A stretch of DNA of 64,000 bases, taken from assembly GCA_031316315.1 (NCBI GenBank), contig JADBEO010000010.1, positions 1-64,000 on the forward strand, written 5' to 3'. This document shows, piece by piece, positions 57,962 to 64,000 of this stretch (its first letter is position 1; the number at the start of each line of letters is the position of its first letter). A program made the position numbers and the translations under genes. The notes below the pieces were generated by a model. That model was given only the letters and a program-made list of their open reading frames with translations. It made no database searches and was not told where the DNA came from. The stretch is from Chelatococcus sambhunathii (GTDB lineage Bacteria > Pseudomonadota > Alphaproteobacteria > Rhizobiales > Methylopilaceae).

Positions 57962-59128
57962 TCACAGCGGCTTCGAATAGATCCGCCAGGTCTTGGTGTG
58001 CTCGGCCGGCATGCCGCGCACGAGATTGATGATCGGGCGGTTCTCCTCGAGCATCCAGCTGACCTCGAGCCGCTCGACGCCCGCGGCCTTCGCCTTGGCG
58101 ACGGCGTCGGCGAGCAGCATGGCGGCCGCCATAGCGCCGACCCTGGTTCCCCGGAAGGCGCGGCGGACGCCGATAACCGGCACCCGCGCTCGCTTCACGC
58201 CTGAGACCTTGAGCCGCCAGATCAGCTTCGCCCAACCGAAGGGCGCCAGCCGGCCGCCGAGGTCGCGCACAGCCTCGTTGACGTCCGGCGCCATGACCAG
58301 CACGCCGATCGGCTCGCCGAGCCAGAAGGCGAGCGTCGTCCAGTCCCGCGGCAGGATGGAGGCCGCAAGTTCGGCCAGAAACTTCGACTCCTCCATCGTC
58401 GTCGGCACCGAGCCCCAGTTGTCCGACCAGGCGTCGTTGTAGACCGAGACGATATGGCCGAGCGCGTCGGGCCCAACGGCCGGCCGCAGCTCGAGATTCT
58501 TGCCGTCGGCCCATTTGGCGCGGGCCGCCGCGACGCGCTGCGGCAGGCGGCTCGTCGTCACCCAGCCCTCGTAGCCGACGATGTCCTTGACGCCGCGGAA
58601 GCCGAGGCGTTCGAGCTGCGCAGCGTAATAGGGCGGCGCATAGTTGGTGTGGGTGGTCGAGCGCGCGCCGTAGCCGAACACCTGCAGGCCGCACTCGTGG
58701 TTGACCGAGGCGCTGAACGGACCGGCGATCTGCGTCAGGCCCCGCGCGCGCAGGAAGTCGGAGGCGGTCGCGAACAGCGCGTCCCAGACGGCGTCGTCGT
58801 CGATCGCCTCGAGAAAGCCGAAATGGCCTGCGCCGTCCCTGTGCTTCTTAAGATGGTCGTGGTGCTGCACGGCGTAGATGCGGCCGACCGGCTTGCCGTC
58901 GCGGAAGGCGACCCAAGCCATGCCGTCATTGGCCTTGGCGAAGGGCGTCGCCTTCGGCGTCAGGACGTCCTTCAGCTCCTTGTGGAGCCGCGGGGTGAAG
59001 GCGGGATCGGCGCCCTGCGCCGCGAGTTCGGCCCGCCAGAACGGCTCGATATCCCGCGCGGTCTCGACCGGGCGAACCTCGACGCCGCCTTCAGCGGCCT
59101 TGCTCTCGGTTCGCGGGGCGGTCGACAA
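57962..59128 (-). CDS. GNAT-like acyltransferase linked to the oxoamine synthase
   Basis: A 388-residue protein of the large GNAT-like type. EVRPVETARDIEPFWRAELA opens the fold, WVAFRDGKPVGRIYAV is the first sheet, GPFSASVNHECGLQVFGY lies mid-protein, and VIGVRRAFRGTRVGAMAAAML is the CoA-binding style loop in the second half. A TTG at 59128 is the likeliest start, 8 bases after the oxoamine synthase stop, so the two are co-transcribed. Known bacterial ceramide synthases (Caulobacter type) are GNAT-related and encoded near serine palmitoyltransferase. N-acylation of an amino-polyketide or sphingoid base is therefore a reasonable but unproven role. Confidence 0.65.
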   Translation of the reverse strand: MSTAPRTESKAAEGGVEVRPVETARDIEPFWRAELAAQGADPAFTPRLHKELKDVLTPKATPFAKANDGMAWVAFRDGKPVGRIYAVQHHDHLKKHRDGAGHFGFLEAIDDDAVWDALFATASDFLRARGLTQIAGPFSASVNHECGLQVFGYGARSTTHTNYAPPYYAAQLERLGFRGVKDIVGYEGWVTTSRLPQRVAAARAKWADGKNLELRPAVGPDALGHIVSVYNDAWSDNWGSVPTTMEESKFLAELAASILPRDWTTLAFWLGEPIGVLVMAPDVNEAVRDLGGRLAPFGWAKLIWRLKVSGVKRARVPVIGVRRAFRGTRVGAMAAAMLLADAVAKAKAAGVERLEVSWMLEENRPIINLVRGMPAEHTKTWRIYSKPL

Positions 59129-59136
59129 GTTCGGCT

Positions 59137-60528
59137 CTACCGCGTCGCCTTGGCCAGAGCGGCCGCCATCTTGATGCCGAAGCCGGCTTTGGCCAGCTTG
59201 TCATGCTCGTCCGCCGTCACCGCGACCGCCTCGTCGATCTGCTCGAAGGAGTGGTCGGCGGTCAGGAAAAAGCGCAGCCGCGCCGAGCGCTCCGGCACCG
59301 CCGGATGGACGATCGGCAGCGCGTTGACGCCGCGCTCGCGCAGGCGGTTGGCGAGATGCACGGCGCGGAGCGAGTCGCCGATCATCACCGGCACGATCGC
59401 GGTGCCGCTCGCGGTTCCGACGTCGAGCCCGCGGGCCTTGGCCTGCTCCACGAAGCGCAGCCCGTTGGCGCGCAGCTTGGCGACGCGCTCGGGCTCGCGC
59501 TTCAGGATGTCGAAGCAGGCGATGGCGGAGGCTGCGACCGCCGGGGGCATGCCGACCGAATAGACGAAGCCGGGCGCGGAGAATTTCAGATACTCCACAA
59601 GGCTCTGCGAGCCCGCGATGTAGCCGCCGCAGCCCGAGAGCGTCTTGGACAGCGTCCCCATCCAGATGTCGACGTCCTTGTGGTCGACGCCGCATTCCTC
59701 GGCGACGCCGCCGCCGGTCGCGCCCAGCACGCCGAGCGAATGCGCCTCGTCGACCATCAGCCAGAAACCGTAACGGTCCCGCATCTTCACGAGCCGCGCG
59801 AGGTCGGGGAAGTCGCCGTCCATCGAGTAGAGGCCCTCGACCGCGACCAGCACCCGCTCGAAGGCGTGGCCCTGCTGGATGAGGATCTCCTCCAGCGCGT
59901 CGAGGTCGTTGTGCGCGAACATGCGGCGTGTCGCGCCGGACAGGGTGGCGCCGACGACGATCGAGTTGTGCGCGAGCGCGTCGTAGACGATCAGGTCGTT
60001 CTTCCGCATCAGGTGGCCGATGGCGGAGACGTTGGTCGCGTGGCCGGACACGAAGGCGACGGCGTCGTCGACGCCGTAATAATCGGCGATGCGGCGCTCG
60101 AGCTCGCGGTGGATCGGCCGCTCGCCCGCGACCACCCGGCTCGCCGAGGCCGAGACGCCGTAATGGTCGATCGCGGCCTTGGCGGCAGCGGCGACCTCGG
60201 GATGACCGTTGAGGCCCAGATAGTTGTAGGACGCGAAGTTGATGAGCTCGCGCCCCTCATAGGCGATGGTCGCCCCCGCGCAGCCGTCATGCATCGCGAA
60301 GAACGGATTCTGGACGCCGATCAGGTCCGCGACAGCCTGCTGGGTGCGGACGTCCTTCAGTTCGGGCAGGTCAGCGAACCGGTCGCCGCGCTTGACCTTG
60401 CGCGTCACCACGGTCGGCGCGGGACCCGAGCGCGCGGCCAGCTCCTGCTTGGGCTGGGTGCGGATCGCGCCCAGGATGCCGTCCTTGGCGGAGCGCGAGA
60501 GCGCTCCGATGCCACGTCTTGCCGTCAT
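59137..60528 (-). CDS. Alpha-oxoamine synthase (serine palmitoyltransferase-like)
   Basis: A 463-residue PLP enzyme that condenses an acyl thioester with an amino acid, releasing CO2. INFASYNYLGLNGHPEV opens the fold; ASRVVAGERPIHRELE, FVSGHATNVSAIGHL, the PLP-contacting VDEAHSLGVLG (Asp260) and the Schiff-base Lys295 in GTLSKTLSGCGGYIAGS are intact. An extra N-terminal stretch of about 65 residues precedes the core. It begins 10 bases after the PKS stop, so its acyl donor is probably the chain on the PKS carrier domain. Alternatives are serine palmitoyltransferase or KBL-type activity. Confidence 0.85.
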   Translation of the reverse strand: MTARRGIGALSRSAKDGILGAIRTQPKQELAARSGPAPTVVTRKVKRGDRFADLPELKDVRTQQAVADLIGVQNPFFAMHDGCAGATIAYEGRELINFASYNYLGLNGHPEVAAAAKAAIDHYGVSASASRVVAGERPIHRELERRIADYYGVDDAVAFVSGHATNVSAIGHLMRKNDLIVYDALAHNSIVVGATLSGATRRMFAHNDLDALEEILIQQGHAFERVLVAVEGLYSMDGDFPDLARLVKMRDRYGFWLMVDEAHSLGVLGATGGGVAEECGVDHKDVDIWMGTLSKTLSGCGGYIAGSQSLVEYLKFSAPGFVYSVGMPPAVAASAIACFDILKREPERVAKLRANGLRFVEQAKARGLDVGTASGTAIVPVMIGDSLRAVHLANRLRERGVNALPIVHPAVPERSARLRFFLTADHSFEQIDEAVAVTADEHDKLAKAGFGIKMAAALAKATR

Positions 60529-60538
60529 GATACCGCCG

Positions 60539-63500
60539 TCACGCGTTCGCGCGTCCCATCGACAACCGGCGCGCCTCAACGGCTTCGCCGAACTCGGCCA
60601 GTTCTTCCTCGCCAAGTTCGTCGCCGATGTGGCGGCTCGCGAGGTCGGCGTTGACCGCCCCGCTCTCCGCCGCAGCGTCCGGCTCGTGGATGCGCGACAC
60701 GATCGACTGGGCGATCGTGAGCAGCGTCGTCGAATCGCCGATCGCGACGAGCGGCAGTTCGATATCGAAGCGCCTTTCGACGCTCATGCGCAACTCGAGG
60801 CCCATCAGCGAATCCATGCCGAGCTCGGCGAGCGGCCGCTGCGGCGAGATCTCCTTCGCCGGCAGCTTGAGGATGCGCGCGACTTCGCCGGTCAGCATCT
60901 CCGCGACGATGTCGCGCGCCTCGCGGGCGTCCTTGCCGCGGATCATCGCGCCGAGGTCGATCTGCTCGCCCGAATCCTGCGGGCCCATTTCGGCGTCGGC
61001 CAGCACCTGCGTGAAGGTCGGCGAGGCGAGATAGGCGAGGTCGCGGCGGGCCCCGCCCCAGTCGATCGGGGCGATCGTCACGACGCCGGTCTCGAGCCGC
61101 ATGTCGCGCTGCGACAGCACGCGGCCGAGCCCTTCGAGCGCCTCCGCGCCGGAGAGCGTGGCGTAGCCGAGCCGCTTCTGGATCTTCTCCTTCACCTCAC
61201 CGGTGCGGGCGAGATAGCCGACGTCGCCGAGCGCGCCCCAGGCGATGGCGAGGCCCGCCTTGCCGGAGGCGCGGCGCTGGCGGACAAGCGCCTCGAGCCA
61301 GGAATTGGCCGCGACGTAGTTCGCCTGGCCGGGATTGCCGATGACGGTCGTGGCGGAGGAATAGACCACGAAGTCGCCGACCGGATCCTGACGCGTCAGC
61401 TTCTCGAGCGCGGCCGCGCCGTCGATCTTTGGACGCAGCGCCACCTCGAAGGTCGCCTCGTCGAGATTGGCGAGCAGCGCGTCGTGCAGCACCATGGCGA
61501 CGTGCCAGGCGCCGCCGATCGGGCCGAGCTCCTGCCTCGTCTCCTTCAGCGCCTTGTCGAGCGCCTTCTCGTCGGCCGCGTCGCAGGCGAAGACCTTGAC
61601 GGTCGCGCCCGCGGCTTCCAGCCGCTTCACGCCCGCCTTCGCGGCTTCCGACTTCGCGCCCGAGCGGCCGATCAGCGCGAGCTTGGTCGCGCCCTTGGCG
61701 ACCAGCCATTCGGCGGTGGCGAGGCCGAAGCCGCCGAGGCCGCCGACCATGACATGCACGCCCTCGGCCGGCGTCCAGGCCTCCGGTTCGGCGGCCGGCA
61801 GCTTGGCCGGATCGAGCGGACGCACGACGATCTTGCCGATGTGACCGGACTGCTGCATCAGCCGGAACGCGTCGCGGATCTCCTCCGCCTCGAAGGTGCG
61901 GTAGGGCAGCGGCGCGAACACGCCCTTGGCGAACAGCTTCAGCACGTCCGTGAACAGGCGCTTGCCGAGGTCGCGGCGGTGGATGAACAGCTGATCCGCG
62001 TCGATGCCGAAATAGGAGATGTTGCGGCGGAACGGGCGAAGGCCGAGGCGGCTGTTGGCGTAGTAGTCGCGCTTGCCGAGCTCCAGGAACCGGCCGAACG
62101 GCTTCAGCGTCTGGAACGAGCGCTCCATCGCCTCGCCGAACAGCGAGTTCAGCACCACGTCGACGCCCTCGCCTCCCGTCAGGCGGCGGGTCTCGTCGAC
62201 GAAGTCGAGGCTGCGGCTCGACAGCACATGCGTCGCGCCGAGCGCGCGCAGCAGGTCGCGCTTCTCGTCGGAGCCGGCGGTCGCGATGACCTTGCAGCCC
62301 TTCCACAGCGCGATCTGCAGCGCCGCGAGGCCGACGCCGCCAGCGCCGCCATGGATCAGCACCCACTCGCCACGCCGCACGCGCGCGAGCTCGACCAGCG
62401 CGTAATACGAGGTCAGGAAGCAGACCGGAATGGTCGCGCCTTCCTCGAAGCTGATCGAATCCGGCAGCTTGGCGACCGCGAGCTCCGAGGTCACCACGCG
62501 GGAGGCGAAGGAGCCGGAGGCGAAGGCCGAGACGCGGTCGCCGACCTTGAGCTCGGAGACGCCCTCGCCGACCGCCGAGACGACGCCGGCGCATTCGATG
62601 CCGAGGCCCGGACCCGAAAAGCCGTCTTCCAACGCCTCTTCGGGCAGCAGGCCGAGCGCCCACATCACGTCGCGGAAGTTGAGGCCGACAGCCGAGACGT
62701 CGACCGCCACCTCGCCCTTGCCGGGCGCCCGTTCGGGCGCGGCGCGCCAGCCGAGGTCGTCGAGGCCGCCCTCGGTGGACTCGAGCGCGGCGACCCGCGC
62801 TGCCTTCTGGCCCTTGGCTGGCTCGCCCTTCGGCAGCTCCGGCAGGCCGGGGCGCAGGCGCGGGGCGCTGACGCCCTCGGGGCCGATCGCGATCTCGATG
62901 TCGGCGCGCGGGGCGCCGATCTCGGCCGCGACGGCGGCCGCCGCCGTCTTCGCGGGCATCGCCGCGTCGATGTCGACGAAGCGGATGTCGACGCCGCGGA
63001 ACTCGTTGCGGACGACCCGCAGGTAGCCGCCGATGGCGGCGTTGTCGAGCCGGTCGCGCGCCTGGCCGAGCGCGCCCGCGAGACCGCCCGGAGCGACGAC
63101 CCAGAGCCGCGCGCCGGCGGCTTGCGCCGCGCGCGTCAGCCCGAGCAGACGACCCGCCCGCTCGGTCACGGCGACCGAACCCGGCGTTTCGTCAGCGTCC
63201 AGCGCGACGACGATGTCGGCCGTCGCTTCGCTCGCGTTCTTCGGCGCGGGCGCGAGGCCGAGATCGATCACGGCGCCCCAGTCGCCGGCGGCATGGCCGG
63301 CGCCGTTGGCGTGACCATTCGTCTTGCCCTTGGGCTTCGCCTGCGCCGCGAAGGCGTCGGCCCGGACGGCGACCTTGCGGCCGGCGCCTTCGAGCGCGGC
63401 GGCGAGCGCCTTGGCGAGCGGGCTTTCGGCCGTCTCGCCGACGATCACGACAGGCGTCTCGACCGGAGCCAGGATCGCCTCGGAAGCGGCGGAACGGCGC

Positions 63501-64000
63501 TTGGAGGCGATGACGAGGTTGGTCGGGGATTCCGCGCCGGCGAGCGGCGCGACGAGCGGCTCGATCAGGCGCGCGTCCGCGAGGTCGGCGATCCAGTCCT
63601 CGGCGGACCGGGCGTCGCCGATCGGGAACTCGGCCGAGGCCGAGCGCGAGAACCAGCCGTCCTGCAGGCCGAACACGACGTCGAGGAACGGCGTCGGCGC
63701 GAGCGCCGCGACCGCGAGCCTGCCGCCGTCGGCAAGACGGGTCGCCAGGCGCCGCACCGCCTCCGGGCTCGCCGTCGAGGCGCCCCAGGCGAGCGAACCG
63801 AGGATGAGATCGACCTCCTCGCCGCTGGCCTCCGAGGCCGGGTCGAACTGCTCGACCTTGACGTTCGGAAGGCTCGCGAAGGCGAAGCGCAGCCGCTCCG
63901 CGGCCGTCGCGTCCGGATCGGTGACGGTCAGCGTGATGCGCGGGTCGTCCGCCAGACGCGAAAGGGCGCGCGTCAGGCCGCCGGAACCTGCCGCGATCTC
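60539..64000 (-). CDS. Reducing type I polyketide synthase, C-terminal part (truncated by window end)
   Basis: 1153 residues are visible; the N-terminal KS/AT/DH part lies outside the window. Order: a methyltransferase-like region opening EIAAGSGGLTRAL (from 64000), a non-catalytic KR-type structural segment, enoyl reductase (about 62770-61820; NADPH motif VLIHGGAGGVGLAALQIAL), ketoreductase (about 61765-61060; GGLGGFGLATAEWL, YSSATTVIGNPGQANYVAAN with Ser, Tyr and Asn) and a carrier domain with phosphopantetheine Ser in LGMDSLMGLEL (codon 60809-60811). ER plus KR imply a fully reduced chain. No thioesterase follows; the oxoamine synthase gene begins 10 bases later. Confidence 0.9.
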   Translation of the reverse strand, partial: EIAAGSGGLTRALSRLADDPRITLTVTDPDATAAERLRFAFASLPNVKVEQFDPASEASGEEVDLILGSLAWGASTASPEAVRRLATRLADGGRLAVAALAPTPFLDVVFGLQDGWFSRSASAEFPIGDARSAEDWIADLADARLIEPLVAPLAGAESPTNLVIASKRRSAASEAILAPVETPVVIVGETAESPLAKALAAALEGAGRKVAVRADAFAAQAKPKGKTNGHANGAGHAAGDWGAVIDLGLAPAPKNASEATADIVVALDADETPGSVAVTERAGRLLGLTRAAQAAGARLWVVAPGGLAGALGQARDRLDNAAIGGYLRVVRNEFRGVDIRFVDIDAAMPAKTAAAAVAAEIGAPRADIEIAIGPEGVSAPRLRPGLPELPKGEPAKGQKAARVAALESTEGGLDDLGWRAAPERAPGKGEVAVDVSAVGLNFRDVMWALGLLPEEALEDGFSGPGLGIECAGVVSAVGEGVSELKVGDRVSAFASGSFASRVVTSELAVAKLPDSISFEEGATIPVCFLTSYYALVELARVRRGEWVLIHGGAGGVGLAALQIALWKGCKVIATAGSDEKRDLLRALGATHVLSSRSLDFVDETRRLTGGEGVDVVLNSLFGEAMERSFQTLKPFGRFLELGKRDYYANSRLGLRPFRRNISYFGIDADQLFIHRRDLGKRLFTDVLKLFAKGVFAPLPYRTFEAEEIRDAFRLMQQSGHIGKIVVRPLDPAKLPAAEPEAWTPAEGVHVMVGGLGGFGLATAEWLVAKGATKLALIGRSGAKSEAAKAGVKRLEAAGATVKVFACDAADEKALDKALKETRQELGPIGGAWHVAMVLHDALLANLDEATFEVALRPKIDGAAALEKLTRQDPVGDFVVYSSATTVIGNPGQANYVAANSWLEALVRQRRASGKAGLAIAWGALGDVGYLARTGEVKEKIQKRLGYATLSGAEALEGLGRVLSQRDMRLETGVVTIAPIDWGGARRDLAYLASPTFTQVLADAEMGPQDSGEQIDLGAMIRGKDAREARDIVAEMLTGEVARILKLPAKEISPQRPLAELGMDSLMGLELRMSVERRFDIELPLVAIGDSTTLLTIAQSIVSRIHEPDAAAESGAVNADLASRHIGDELGEEELAEFGEAVEARRLSMGRANA

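Overview
This is a GC-rich chromosomal window, apart from one AT-rich patch. It most resembles an alphaproteobacterium of the order Hyphomicrobiales (Rhizobiales). Supporting signs are a five-gene F1 ATP synthase operon (atpHAGDC, no F0 genes) with priA, a transaldolase and a xerC-type recombinase nearby, Rhizobiales-style GC-rich palindromic intergenic repeats, and choXWV-type choline uptake. A methylated-amine locus suggests a methylotroph or facultative methylotroph. The genus cannot be fixed from sequence alone.

Layout. 1-7 kb: FtsX-like and polysaccharide-type ABC permeases, hydroxypyruvate isomerase, a MAPEG protein, a lipid kinase and a TorF-type porin, followed by a relic SMR efflux gene. 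7.3-15.8 kb: choline uptake and oxidation (choX-choW-choV-betB-betA), transcribed away from an unusual regulator. That regulator is a BetI-like TetR domain fused in one frame to an aldehyde-dehydrogenase-like domain that has lost its catalytic and cofactor residues. Two near-identical operators lie in the shared intergenic region. 15.9-28 kb: two coupled LuxR-type regulators, an APC permease, and genes for trimethylamine -> TMAO (tmm) -> dimethylamine (tdm) -> methylamine (three-part dimethylamine monooxygenase), plus a stand-alone GcvT-like protein. 28-35.8 kb: a decayed glycosidase fragment beside tRNA-Thr, a TetR-controlled RND pump, a VapBC pair and a ketopantoate reductase-like gene. 36-38.7 kb: a two-subunit molybdenum hydroxylase.

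38.8-56.8 kb is a housekeeping backbone (atp operon, priA, transaldolase, xerC) interrupted by accessory genes. These are a secreted M12-like metalloprotease between atpH and priA, an AT-rich island at about 48.8-52.45 kb (SGNH-like protein, secreted protein of unknown function, FkbM methyltransferase), and a GC-rich minus-strand operon (GSCFA protein, SGNH-like protein, frameshifted fucosyltransferase-like gene). 56.9-64 kb: a DMT transporter, then a minus-strand biosynthetic operon that runs off the window. It encodes a reducing type I polyketide synthase (methyltransferase-like, ER, KR and ACP parts visible), an alpha-oxoamine synthase and a GNAT-like acyltransferase. The order suggests a polyketide chain released by decarboxylative condensation with an amino acid to give a sphingoid-base-like product.

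The two strongest leads are the TetR/pseudo-aldehyde-dehydrogenase regulator and the PKS/oxoamine synthase/GNAT operon. All functional calls come from reading translated sequence and remembered family motifs; no database search was run.
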